Source: CAWFGW01 sp963849955 (GTDB lineage Bacteria; Bacteroidota; Bacteroidia; Cytophagales; JAAEPT01). From it: a stretch of DNA of 64,000 bases. The position numbers and the translations under genes were made by a program. Every line of letters begins with the position of its first letter. Positions within the stretch are counted from its first letter, which is position 1. The stretch spans positions 62,001 to 126,000 of the forward strand of contig CAWKJU010000027.1 of the NCBI GenBank assembly GCA_963849955.1, read 5' to 3'. Positions 44,389 to 52,738 of the stretch are shown here, piece after piece. The notes under the pieces are model-generated. The model was not told where the DNA came from. It did no database searches and was given only the letters and a program-made list of their open reading frames with translations.

Positions 44389-44396
44389 CAAATTTA
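44389..44396 (-). promoter_or_regulatory. Bacteroidetal -7 promoter element of bioB
   Basis: It reads TAAATTTG on the minus strand, an exact TAnnTTTG match, ending 22 bases before the bioB ATG. Confidence 0.65.
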
Positions 44397-44419
44397 ATGG
44401 CTATTGGTCAAAATACCTA

Positions 44420-46198
44420 TCAATCGATTTTTAAATCGTAAGGCAAGCTCGCTCGAATGCCTTGAAAACGTTTCATTTTTTCTATCATTTGTAGGTACTG
44501 GTATTGCTCAGCCCCTATTTTTTCTATCATTGCTTTTTCTGCTAAAGAGGAAGAATAGTCACTTGAAATTTTTTCAAAGAAACTCTTATCGTCTGAAATG
44601 TATTGTACTTTATAATCCGAAATTCCTGCTTTTTCTGCCGCTACAGCCACTGCTCTATCTAAACCTCCTAGTTGGTCTACCAAACCAATTTGTTCTGCTT
44701 CCAGACCAGACCATACACGGCCTCCTGCATAGCTCTTTAATTTTTCAACACTCATGCCTCGGCTTTGAGCAGCTTTCGTTGTAAATACTTCGTAAATCCG
44801 ATTGACTTCTGTTTGTATGATTGCACTGTCTTGTGGTGTCATTTTACGCGTAGGTGAACCTAAATCTGAAAATTGACCCGTGTTTTCTCTGTCGGTAGTA
44901 ATGCCTAATTTGTTACTCAAAAATTCATCTATTTCAAATAGAACACCAAAAACACCTATGGAACCCGTAATGGTTAAAGGTTCTGCCACAATTGAATCAC
45001 AAGCCATGGCCATGTAATAACCACCAGAAGCAGCTACCGTTGACATGGAAGCAATTACAGGTTTAGTTTTTGCCGTTTGTTGAATCGCACGCCACATCAC
45101 ATCCGAAGCTAGGGCACTTCCCCCAGGTGAATTGATCCGAACAACGATGGCTTTTACATTTTCATCGTCTTTTGCTTTTTTTAGTTCTTTCACAAATGAA
45201 GTTGAACCTAAATAACTGTCAATAGACTCACCAGAAATTATTTCTCCTTCCGCTATCACTACTGCTATTTGTCCAGAAGAAGCCGATGTCGTTTTTTCTT
45301 TCATGTATGCCTTTGGTGATAGAAAATTGATTTTATCTTCGCTGTCGATATCAAAAAATGCTTTCGTTCGAGCAATAGCTTCATCTTGGTAGATAGCTGC
45401 ATCAATCATCCCCAGAGCTTCTGCATCGGTTACATTTCGGACCTTTAGTTCGTCTGAAATGGTGCGTAAAGTGGTTGGGTCAATATTTCGTGACTGAGCG
45501 ATTTCTTTTAGCACTGAGCCATACAACGACTCTGAAAACTCGCGTAACTGACGTCTATTGGCTTCGCTCATATCCTCCCTTAAAAATGGTTCTACCGCAC
45601 TTTTAAATTGCCCCACCCGGAATATTCGGGGTTTGATCTCCAGTTTTTCTAGTAAGTTTTTATAATACATTCTATCAATAGAAAGACCACGGAATTCTAA
45701 CATTCCTTCTGGCATCATATATAACTTATCAGCTACAGAAGCTAAATAATAAGCTTTTTCACTCAACACTTCGCTATAAGCAAAAATGGGCTTTTCTGAT
45801 TTTTCTCTAAAAGCTAACAAATGATCTCTCACTTCCTTCACTTGAGAATAGCCTGCTGTAATACCTGATAAATTTAAGAAAATACCTTTAATCTCATTAT
45901 CGGTGGCAGCTTCATCTATTGCGGCTAATAACTGTATTAACCCATCCTGACTGGTAGCTCCTAAAAATGCGGGTAGCTCCATGTCGTCAAACGGATTTGG
46001 TTTTTTATATTCAACCAATTCTTCCGTAAGCGAAATTTGAAGCATTTTATTCTTATCAGCGTCAATGTCTACTGTTTCAGGCTGATTTATCACCACCATA
46101 ACAACAGCAATAGCCAACACAACAAACAAAAAACCACCTACCAAAATAGCTAAGACACTACCGATAAACGAGGATAAAATATTCTTTAAGAAGTTCAT
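44420..46198 (-). CDS. sppA: Signal peptide peptidase SppA, 67 kDa type
   Basis: The 592-residue membrane-anchored serine protease degrades cleaved signal peptides. An N-terminal transmembrane helix lies at residues about 18-38. Two tandem crotonase-like domains follow. The general-base Lys lies in GQFKSAVEPFLRE in the first domain and the nucleophile Ser in NSPGGSALASDVMW in the second, as in the E. coli Lys-Ser dyad. The length fits the long two-domain class that forms a bowl-shaped tetramer. Divergent from folK. Confidence 0.95.
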   Translation of the reverse strand: MNFLKNILSSFIGSVLAILVGGFLFVVLAIAVVMVVINQPETVDIDADKNKMLQISLTEELVEYKKPNPFDDMELPAFLGATSQDGLIQLLAAIDEAATDNEIKGIFLNLSGITAGYSQVKEVRDHLLAFREKSEKPIFAYSEVLSEKAYYLASVADKLYMMPEGMLEFRGLSIDRMYYKNLLEKLEIKPRIFRVGQFKSAVEPFLREDMSEANRRQLREFSESLYGSVLKEIAQSRNIDPTTLRTISDELKVRNVTDAEALGMIDAAIYQDEAIARTKAFFDIDSEDKINFLSPKAYMKEKTTSASSGQIAVVIAEGEIISGESIDSYLGSTSFVKELKKAKDDENVKAIVVRINSPGGSALASDVMWRAIQQTAKTKPVIASMSTVAASGGYYMAMACDSIVAEPLTITGSIGVFGVLFEIDEFLSNKLGITTDRENTGQFSDLGSPTRKMTPQDSAIIQTEVNRIYEVFTTKAAQSRGMSVEKLKSYAGGRVWSGLEAEQIGLVDQLGGLDRAVAVAAEKAGISDYKVQYISDDKSFFEKISSDYSSSLAEKAMIEKIGAEQYQYLQMIEKMKRFQGIRASLPYDLKID

Positions 46199-46263
46199 AG
46201 GTCTAAATTTTAGGTCAAATTAAGAAATTGACGTTTATTTGCAGCCTTATTTATCGCTTACTT

Positions 46264-46773
46264 ATGCCCATGCCTTCAAAAAAAGAGTTTCATAAAACAG
46301 TCCATCTACTATTGGGTGGAAACATAGGTGACCGAGTTGAAGTACTAAAGAACGCCAAAAAACTTATTGAGAAGGAATTGGGTAAAGTTTTAAAAGCCTC
46401 ACAATTGTATGAAACCGCTGCATGGGGTAAAGAAGATCAAAATGCTTTTTTAAATCAGGTAGTGTTAGTTGAGTCGCAATTTTCACCAGCAGAGATTTTG
46501 CATATTATTCAACACATTGAAAATGAGCTAGGACGTGTTCGCTATGAAAAATGGGGTGAACGTTTAATTGATATTGATATCCTTTTTATTGAAGATGAAG
46601 TAATTGATTTAAAAGACTTAAAAGTACCTCACCCCTTCATTCAAGACAGACGTTTTACTCTTATTCCATTATCTGAAATCAGTCCTGAATTTATTCACCC
46701 TTTATTTAATAAGTCAATTAATACCTTGTTAGCGGAATGCTCAGATGCGTTAGAGGTAAAACAAGTTCATTGA
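46264..46773 (+). CDS. folK: 2-amino-4-hydroxy-6-hydroxymethyldihydropteridine diphosphokinase
   Basis: This pyrophosphokinase of folate synthesis has 169 residues from ATG 46264 (ATG 46270 is equally possible; a TTG at 46228 lies in the promoter region). Family motifs are LLGGNIGDR, ASQLYETAAWG, FLNQVVLVE, ENELGRVRYEKWGERLIDIDILF (HPPK signature with the metal-binding DxD) and VPHPFIQDRRFTLIPL. It is normal in length. Its 3' end overlaps the convergent hypothetical gene by 7 bases. Confidence 0.96.
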   Translation: MPMPSKKEFHKTVHLLLGGNIGDRVEVLKNAKKLIEKELGKVLKASQLYETAAWGKEDQNAFLNQVVLVESQFSPAEILHIIQHIENELGRVRYEKWGERLIDIDILFIEDEVIDLKDLKVPHPFIQDRRFTLIPLSEISPEFIHPLFNKSINTLLAECSDALEVKQVH

Positions 46774-47162
46774 TTCATCATCTTTTCAACTTTATCAAAA
46801 AAAGGTTTGTCCTTCGCATAGCCATCTGCAAAAGTAATCGAAGCATTTCCTAACTGAAGCTGGACATCGTTTGTTTTGTTGAGTACGAGTTTCTGAAAGG
46901 GAAATACAGCCGTATAATTATCGATTTTCTTTCTAAAGTACACAAGCAAGCCTTTTGGTCTCAATTCAATTGACACTACTGTTTGATAATGTACAGCATT
47001 TCTTGCCACCTCAAACTCGGGCGATGCAGCCGACACCACCAATCGCTTCGAACCAATACCTCGTAACTTCCAACGGTTTGCAAATGAATACGACTCCCCT
47101 ACGGCTTCGTTGATCAGCCGATTAATTTTTTTATCGTTATAGGATGTTTTGAAAACCATCAT
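46767..47162 (-). CDS. Conserved hypothetical protein
   Basis: From the ATG at 47162 the protein has 131 residues (a TTG at 47174 would add four). It is soluble, basic, without signal peptide or Cys. Predicted alternating helix and strand segments include TVVSIELRPKGLLVYFRKK, a strand-turn-strand pattern. I do not recognise a family. It converges on folK with a 7-base overlap. Confidence 0.65.
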   Translation of the reverse strand: MMVFKTSYNDKKINRLINEAVGESYSFANRWKLRGIGSKRLVVSAASPEFEVARNAVHYQTVVSIELRPKGLLVYFRKKIDNYTAVFPFQKLVLNKTNDVQLQLGNASITFADGYAKDKPFFDKVEKMMNQ

Positions 47163-47348
47163 ACCATTAAACAAATTTTCAATAAAAAAGTTGATAGACT
47201 TGAAAACTTACCTGGAAAAAAGTTATTCAAAAACTATTCAGAATTACTTCCAACTTTTGAATAAAGTATGACGTATGAATAGACAACCTTATTATTCTAC
47301 ATACAGCTTTTTACTCTTACAAATTGTGAACCCTAAATTTCAACAATC

Positions 47349-47996
47349 ATGGAAACTGTATGTAAAATAATAGTAATCGCACTTCTTTTCTCGTTCAAAC
47401 TGAGTTATTCACAAAGCAGTGATTCAACAGGTTATACGAAGGAGTACACTAACATCGAGGAGGCACTCAAAGAACCTGAGAAAGTTTTTCGACTCAATCT
47501 TAGCAATCAAACGTTGCACTTAGATTCTGTAGTTTGGTTGAAGTTTGTGAACTTGGAATATTTAAGTTTAAAAAATGACCACTTAAAAGAAATCCCTAAA
47601 GAGATTACTTCCCTATCGCACTTAAAGACGTTAGAGTTGAGTGGAAATGATTTTGAAACACTTCCTACGGAATTCGACCATTTGATCAACCTTGAGGAGT
47701 TATTTCTTAACGATGAAACCCATATCAATCTGGAAAAAAACATCGAAATATTAAGTCATTTACCCACCTTAAAAATTCTTCATTTGGAGCATGACCATTT
47801 AAACCATTTGCCAAAAAACATCACTTTACTCACACACTTGGAGGCACTGTTTTTAAATGAAAATGAATTTAAACATATCCCTAAACAGGTTTATGGCATT
47901 AAAACTCTTCTATTATTAGATATTGAGGATAATAAAATTAAAACACCAATTCATAGAGACGACCCGGCAAGTTTTGGTTTTAATATTAAGTTTTAA
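47349..47996 (+). CDS. Secreted leucine-rich repeat protein
   Basis: The 215-residue protein has a signal peptide (residues 1-21, ending SYSQ) and then about six LRR units. They contain the LxxLxLxxNxLxxLPxxI pattern (for example LEYLSLKNDHLKEIPKEI, LKTLELSGNDFETLPTEF, LEALFLNENEFKHIP). The first and last units are degenerate and cap the solenoid. No sorting domain or lipobox is visible. A binding role, probably protein-protein, is the family default. Confidence 0.85.
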   Translation: METVCKIIVIALLFSFKLSYSQSSDSTGYTKEYTNIEEALKEPEKVFRLNLSNQTLHLDSVVWLKFVNLEYLSLKNDHLKEIPKEITSLSHLKTLELSGNDFETLPTEFDHLINLEELFLNDETHINLEKNIEILSHLPTLKILHLEHDHLNHLPKNITLLTHLEALFLNENEFKHIPKQVYGIKTLLLLDIEDNKIKTPIHRDDPASFGFNIKF

Positions 47997-48127
47997 GTTA
48001 AAAATCTATAGGAACTAGTTTGCCTTTATAACCTCACTTTTAAAACCAAGGGAAAAGAGCTTTCTATGGATTTTTATTTATCAATAAGCTTTAATAAGAT
48101 TGGAAAATAAAATCTTATTTTTAAAAT

Positions 48128-49051
48128 ATGGCGCATTCAAATATAAGCGTATATGGTGCTCTGGTTGCTAATGTAGCAATTGCAGTTTTTAAGTTCATTG
48201 CATCTAGCTTTACAGGTAGTTCAGCAATGTTGTCGGAAGGAATTCACAGCGCTGTGGATTCTGCTAACCAATTACTTTTGTTATTAGGGATTTATCGCAG
48301 TAAAAAACCACCAACTCCATCCCACCCTTTTGGACACGGTAAAGAAATTTATTTTTGGTCACTCATCGTCTCTATTCTTATTTTCGGATTAGGCGGTGGT
48401 ATGTCTATATATGAGGGAATTAAGCATATCCAACACCCTGAAAAGATTACCGATTTAGCATGGAATTATAGCGTTCTCGCAGGTGCTTTTTTGTTTGAAG
48501 GGGTCTCATTCGTCATAGCCGTTAAAACCCTTTATAAAAATAAAGCTATAAAAGGAAACTTCTTTAAACGCACAAGAATCAGTAAAGACCCTACGCTGTT
48601 TGTAGTAATATTTGAGGATGGGGCCGCATTAGGTGGCTTAATAATAGCCGCATTAGGTATATTTCTAGGTAGTTATTTCGACCTTCCTATTGCAGATGGT
48701 ATTGCATCTATTCTCATTGGGTTATTATTAGCTTTTGTGGCAGTTATTTTAACCATAGAAAGCAGAAATTTATTAATTGGGGAAAGTCTACAACCGTACA
48801 TGGTAGACGAGATTATAAAATTGGTAAAAAAAGATAAAAATGTAGATACCCTTAGCCGACCACTTACTATGTATTTTGCACCTGACGATGTGCTTCTAGC
48901 TCTCGATGTGCAATTTGTTAAAACAATAAACAGCCTAGAACTTTCCGAAACAATTTTACGCCTTGAAAGCGAGATTCGTAAAACCTACCCGGAAATTAAA
49001 CGGATTTACATTGAAGCAAAAAATTTATCGGAAACGTTAAATAGAAAGTAA
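48128..49051 (+). CDS. Cation diffusion facilitator family transporter
   Basis: The 307-residue CDF transporter has six transmembrane helices. The metal site positions are seen in TM2 (EGIHSAVDSANQ) and TM5 (LPIADGIASI), with the family SHPFGHGKEIYFWS loop between TM2 and TM3. The C-terminal cytoplasmic domain (about 210-300) is the usual ferredoxin-like metal sensor. It exports a divalent metal such as Zn, Co, Fe or Mn in exchange for protons; the TM2 HxxxD arrangement is seen in Zn-type members, but the metal is not certain. Confidence 0.93.
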   Translation: MAHSNISVYGALVANVAIAVFKFIASSFTGSSAMLSEGIHSAVDSANQLLLLLGIYRSKKPPTPSHPFGHGKEIYFWSLIVSILIFGLGGGMSIYEGIKHIQHPEKITDLAWNYSVLAGAFLFEGVSFVIAVKTLYKNKAIKGNFFKRTRISKDPTLFVVIFEDGAALGGLIIAALGIFLGSYFDLPIADGIASILIGLLLAFVAVILTIESRNLLIGESLQPYMVDEIIKLVKKDKNVDTLSRPLTMYFAPDDVLLALDVQFVKTINSLELSETILRLESEIRKTYPEIKRIYIEAKNLSETLNRK

Positions 49052-49103
49052 AAACTCCGAAAAATCAAATACACCTTATAATCGCTATATCAATAGTCAA
49101 ATA

Positions 49104-49135
49104 AAAACAAAGGCTGCAAATGCAGCCTTTGTTTT
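49104..49135. terminator. Bidirectional terminator between CDF transporter and DUF4468 genes
   Basis: The 15-base arms AAAACAAAGGCTGCA and TGCAGCCTTTGTTTT are perfect mirrors with an AA centre; U-tracts occur in both directions. Confidence 0.92.
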
Positions 49136-49156
49136 ATAAAACTCTACAAACTGGTT

Positions 49157-49705
49157 TTACCAATCATCATTATTGGCAGGGTCATTTTCAACTTCTTTGA
49201 TTACACGTTCTATATCGGCAATCAGTTCCTCAATATTTTCCCTTGTTTTGTTTTTAATGGTCACCCAACCTCTTCCTGACATTCTAATTTTACCACATTC
49301 AGGGGTTTGATTTTCCAATTTACCGCCATCTGGTAACTTACCGTCACCTTCATGTGTAAAGTCTGTGACTATAAGTCGATACTTTCCGTCTTTAAAAAAT
49401 CCAGAAAATGAAAAATGAACCACACCTTCATCGGTCGTACCACCTCCATCCACTGATGGATAATATACTTTAGTGGAAGCTTTATAAACTACTTGGTCTG
49501 CTGCGACCTCTTCCTGTAAGGTAAAACCTTTTGATTCTGCCCATTCTTTTGTCAATTGATACAATTTCTTAGCACTCAACCCCTCTGCATCCACGACCTT
49601 TAAAAAGGTCACTTTACCTGTCTGTTCGTTAATTGGTAATTCGTTTTGAGCATTGACGAACTTAACAAATAAGAATAAGGCGAATAGTAAACTTAATTTT
49701 TTCAT
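49157..49705 (-). CDS. DUF4468 domain-containing secreted protein
   Basis: The 182-residue protein has a signal peptide (1-19, ending VNAQ). The body matches the DUF4468 (TBP-like fold) pattern of Bacteroidota: GKVTFLKVVDAEGLSAKKLYQLTKEWAESKGF, VYKASTKVYYP, GVVHFSFSGFFKDGKYRLIVTDFTHEG. Two Cys are absent except PECGK. Function of the family is unknown; location is probably periplasmic. It is the last gene before a shared terminator. Confidence 0.85.
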   Translation of the reverse strand: MKKLSLLFALFLFVKFVNAQNELPINEQTGKVTFLKVVDAEGLSAKKLYQLTKEWAESKGFTLQEEVAADQVVYKASTKVYYPSVDGGGTTDEGVVHFSFSGFFKDGKYRLIVTDFTHEGDGKLPDGGKLENQTPECGKIRMSGRGWVTIKNKTRENIEELIADIERVIKEVENDPANNDDW

Positions 49706-49750
49706 ATATCTCGTTTTAGATCCTAATTTTTATAAAGAAAGACCTATAAT

Positions 49751-50212
49751 TTACAAGGAAGTTTGATATTGTTCAACCTCTACTCCAAATTTCTTTAAAA
49801 ACTCCACCCCTTCATCTTTCTTTAATCCTTTATAATCTGCATACGAATCCAGGTAGATCACTTTAGAAATTTTAGCACCCAACATTAACCTTGCACAGGA
49901 GATACAAGGAGAAAGGGTCACATACATAGTAGCTCCTTCTACACTTGTTCTGTTATTTACCGCATATAAAATGGCGTTTTGCTCCGCATGTAATGCCAGT
50001 GAACAACTTCCTTTTGAATCACGCTCACAGCCTTTCTCCGGCCATTCTTCATCACAGTTGTGAGTATCTGGGGGTGGACCATTGTAACCAATAGATATTA
50101 TACGTGTATCTTTTGTCAACACCGCTCCTACATTTCGCACGATGCAGTGTGACTTCTTACCCAAATTTTGGGCAAGCTCCATGTAGATATCATCAAAACT
50201 CGGTTTATTCAT
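49751..50212 (-). CDS. Deoxycytidylate (dCMP) deaminase family protein
   Basis: The 153-residue zinc-dependent deaminase has the catalytic HAEQNAI (H75, E77) and SPCISC (C103, C106) motifs. A second family zinc segment HNC at 51-53, with a Cys near 62, is typical of dCMP deaminases/ComEB. It converts dCMP to dUMP for thymidylate synthesis. It is 16 bases after the EamA transporter gene and likely co-transcribed. Confidence 0.95.
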   Translation of the reverse strand: MNKPSFDDIYMELAQNLGKKSHCIVRNVGAVLTKDTRIISIGYNGPPPDTHNCDEEWPEKGCERDSKGSCSLALHAEQNAILYAVNNRTSVEGATMYVTLSPCISCARLMLGAKISKVIYLDSYADYKGLKKDEGVEFLKKFGVEVEQYQTSL

Positions 50213-50228
50213 CCTGCAAAAATAGGCT

Positions 50229-51119
50229 TTACTTTCTTTTCACTTGCATGACTCCAATTAAAATTATTGCAGCTCCCAATACTTGCAATAACGTGAGTTG
50301 CTCATTCAGAAATAGTATCGCCAAGGTAATCGTGGATACCGGACCCATCGCACCCAGAATGGCTGTAGTGCCGGCTCCCACGCGACTGATTGATGCAGAA
50401 ATTAAATAGGATGGAATTACTGTAGCAAAAACCGCCATAATTGCTCCATAAATATATAAGCCAGCTGGTTTATGAAATACGCTTAAATCAGTGGTGAAGC
50501 TAAAGTGGATTAACATACAGAATGAAGAAACAATCAAGGCCAATGAAGTAAATAATCGTACTGGCACCCGACCCATCACGTTTTGACTCCATGTCAAAAA
50601 CATGGCATAACATATTGCACTCAAGATGATATAAATGGCTCCTTCAACATTTTGTAGTGTGGTGTCATCACTTTTACCTAGCACTTTAGGTAAGAAAATG
50701 ATTATCACACCTATATAGGTAATAAGTATAGCGGCTAACTGTTTTTTTGTGATGGGCTGTTTCAAAAAGAATCGACTCATTAACACGACAAAGGTGGGAT
50801 AAACAAATAAAATTAATCGCTCCAAACTCGCATCGATCAATTCTAAGCCTTTAAAATCCCACAAGCTAGCCATGTAATAGCCTAAAAAACCCATCAATAA
50901 AATGATTAATAAGTCCTTCTTTGAAACGGCTGATAATGCTTTTCTATCCAAAAAAAGGAAGAATAAATAGATGGGTAAGGCAAACCCCATGCGAAGCAAA
51001 AGCGCTCCCATAGCATCTACATCGTATTGATACATCAACTTCACAATAACGGCTTTTGTTGAAAACAACAACACCCCAGCGATCCCCATCAAAATACCTG
51101 TACTATACTTTTTATCCAT
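50229..51119 (-). CDS. DMT/EamA family transporter
   Basis: The 296-residue membrane protein has ten predicted helices in two EamA repeats (about 8-140 and 155-292). Family marks include the first-repeat GLELIDASLERLILFVYPTFVVLMSRFFLKQPITKKQLAA and the second-repeat SRVGAGTTAILGAMGPVSTITLAILFLNEQLT, the usual PxxxxxxxxxxLxE pattern. It exports or imports a small metabolite; the substrate is not predictable. The ATG lies only 12 bases after a terminator-like hairpin, so expression is probably controlled by attenuation (see findings). Confidence 0.92.
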   Translation of the reverse strand: MDKKYSTGILMGIAGVLLFSTKAVIVKLMYQYDVDAMGALLLRMGFALPIYLFFLFLDRKALSAVSKKDLLIILLMGFLGYYMASLWDFKGLELIDASLERLILFVYPTFVVLMSRFFLKQPITKKQLAAILITYIGVIIIFLPKVLGKSDDTTLQNVEGAIYIILSAICYAMFLTWSQNVMGRVPVRLFTSLALIVSSFCMLIHFSFTTDLSVFHKPAGLYIYGAIMAVFATVIPSYLISASISRVGAGTTAILGAMGPVSTITLAILFLNEQLTLLQVLGAAIILIGVMQVKRK

Positions 51120-51131
51120 GATTCCTGTACA

Positions 51132-51170
51132 TAAAAAAAGCCCCTTAAGTTTACACTCAAGGGGCTTTTT
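51132..51170 (-). terminator. Terminator hairpin in the EamA leader (candidate attenuator)
   Basis: On minus, AAAAAGCCCCTT pairs with AAGGGGCTTTTT, followed by more T, giving a strong intrinsic terminator. It ends 12 bases before the EamA ATG, too close for a separate promoter between them. The upstream leader contains CAAGGGG (51215-51209), which can pair instead with CCCCTTG of the 5' arm and would break the terminator. Confidence 0.75.
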
Positions 51171-51188
51171 GTTCGAAATAAATTATCG

Positions 51189-51266
51189 TTAAATACAAAC
51201 ATACCGTTCCCCTTGTGCTCCTAGAAGCCAAATTAGAGATACGACTGTATGTAGACTGTTTTTCAT
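51189..51266 (-). CDS. Putative 25-aa leader peptide of the EamA gene
   Basis: ATG at 51266 opens a 25-codon frame ending TAA at 51189. The peptide starts MKNSLHTVVSLIWLLG and ends AQGERYVCI; it has a hydrophobic core and one Trp and one Cys. The stop is 18 bases before a terminator hairpin. Codons for QGER contain the CAAGGGG sequence able to compete with the hairpin. It may be a true leader peptide or a short membrane-active peptide gene. No family recognised. Confidence 0.45.
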   Translation of the reverse strand: MKNSLHTVVSLIWLLGAQGERYVCI

Positions 51267-51421
51267 TTGTGGGTGTAAGTTAATAAAAAGAAGGTGAATT
51301 AAAATAACCTCATTTGAATATAATTGAGTTAAACCATCAAACTTTCTTACTAACTACTTGAATCTTCGCCCGTTTTAAAACAATTTCGCAAGCCTAAAGT
51401 TTTGATTAGTAAAACGAAATT

Positions 51422-51871
51422 ATGGAATTAACTATTGGACAACAAGCTCCTGCATTCACTGGTAAAGATCAAAATGGCAACTCAATATCATTGGCTGACT
51501 TCGCTGGTAAAAAATTAGTGATTTATTTTTACCCTAAGGATAACACACCTGGTTGCACAACACAAGCCTGTAATTTGAGAGATAATTATGATTTATTGCT
51601 TAAAAAAGGGTATGCTGTTCTAGGTGTTAGCTGTGATACAGAAAAAAAACATCAAAATTTTATCAACAAATTTGATTTACCTTTCCCATTAATTGCAGAT
51701 ACTGAGCAAGAACTCGTTAATTTGTATGGCGTTTGGAAAGAGAAGAGCATGTATGGTAAAACATTTATGGGAATAGTACGAACGACCTTTGTCATAGACG
51801 AAAAAGGAATAATAGTAGAAATAATCAAAAAAGTGGACACCAAAAACCACACAGATCAAATTTTAAAGTAA
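51422..51871 (+). CDS. bcp: Thioredoxin-dependent thiol peroxidase (BCP/PrxQ)
   Basis: The 149-residue peroxiredoxin of the BCP/PrxQ class has peroxidatic C45 and resolving C50 in TPGCTTQAC, the classic Cys-x4-Cys arrangement. It has the usual N-terminal GQQAPAFTGKDQNGNSISL and IVRTTFVIDEKG. It reduces hydrogen peroxide and organic peroxides using thioredoxin. It lies 2 bases before the transketolase N-terminal gene, suggesting co-expression. Confidence 0.96.
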   Translation: MELTIGQQAPAFTGKDQNGNSISLADFAGKKLVIYFYPKDNTPGCTTQACNLRDNYDLLLKKGYAVLGVSCDTEKKHQNFINKFDLPFPLIADTEQELVNLYGVWKEKSMYGKTFMGIVRTTFVIDEKGIIVEIIKKVDTKNHTDQILK

Positions 51872-51873
51872 GA

Positions 51874-52728
51874 ATGGCTACGCAAGAAGAAATTAAAGAG
51901 CTTGAAAAAGTTGCTTCACAGGTAAGAAGAGACATCGTAAGAATGGTTCATGGTTGTGCATCAGGTCACCCCGGTGGTGCTTTAGGTTGTGCTGACTATT
52001 TTGTGGCGCTTTATTTTAAATTAATGACCCACAATAAAAACTTCTCCATGGACGGGAAGAATGAAGATTTGTTTTTCTTATCTAATGGTCACATTTCTGC
52101 TGTTTTTTATAGCACACTTGCTCGCGCTGGATATTTTGATCCAAAAGAATTAGCTACACACCGAAAAATTAACTCACGTTTGCAAGGTCACCCAGCAACG
52201 GAAGAAGGTTTACCAGGAATCCGAATGGCTTCTGGCTCCTTAGGACAAGGTATTTCTGTTGCAGCTGGTGCAGCTCAAACAAAACGAATTAACGGGGACG
52301 ACAAATTAGTTTATTGTTTGACTGGTGATGGTGAGTTACAAGAAGGTCAAATTTGGGAAGCAGCAATTTATGCGGCACACCACAAAGTAGACAACTTAAT
52401 CGTTACAGTTGATTATAACGGTCAACAAATTGACGGTCCTGTTGATCAGGTAATGTCTCTAAAAGATCTTAGTGCCAAATGGAAAGCTTTTGGATGGACA
52501 GTACTAGAACTGAATGAAGGCAACAACATGACTAAAGTTGTTGAAACATTGGAAAAAGCAAAAGCTGAATGTGGCAAATCGAAGCCAGTATTGATTTTAA
52601 TGAAAACAGATATGGGACACCCTATCGACTTCATGATTGGAACACATAAATGGCATGGCGTTGCACCAAATGATGCACAAAAAGATATTGCCTTAGCGCA
52701 ATTAGAGGAAACTTTAGGCGACTATTAA
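51874..52728 (+). CDS. Transketolase, N-terminal (thiamine diphosphate-binding) subunit
   Basis: The 284-residue split transketolase half has the TPP-pyrophosphate domain: HGCASGHPGGALGCADYFVALYF, RMASGSLGQGISVAAGAA, TGDGELQEGQIWEAA (the GDG...EG TPP-binding motif) and a C-terminal LMKTDMGHPIDFMIGTHKWHG. In split enzymes it joins the C-terminal subunit to transfer two-carbon units in the pentose phosphate pathway. The partner gene is 1.5 kb downstream, with a VWA gene between. Confidence 0.96.
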   Translation: MATQEEIKELEKVASQVRRDIVRMVHGCASGHPGGALGCADYFVALYFKLMTHNKNFSMDGKNEDLFFLSNGHISAVFYSTLARAGYFDPKELATHRKINSRLQGHPATEEGLPGIRMASGSLGQGISVAAGAAQTKRINGDDKLVYCLTGDGELQEGQIWEAAIYAAHHKVDNLIVTVDYNGQQIDGPVDQVMSLKDLSAKWKAFGWTVLELNEGNNMTKVVETLEKAKAECGKSKPVLILMKTDMGHPIDFMIGTHKWHGVAPNDAQKDIALAQLEETLGDY

Positions 52729-52738
52729 ATAAATAAAC

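Larger units (their letters stand above)
51120..51421. promoter_or_regulatory. Leader region of the EamA gene and promoter region of bcp
   Basis: The gap holds a minus-strand leader: a 25-codon frame at 51189-51266, then a hairpin with U-tract at 51132-51170, then the EamA ATG. On the plus strand the last 50 bases contain a TTG (51357-51359) and CAATTTCG, a weak promoter for bcp. I see nothing else here. Confidence 0.55.
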
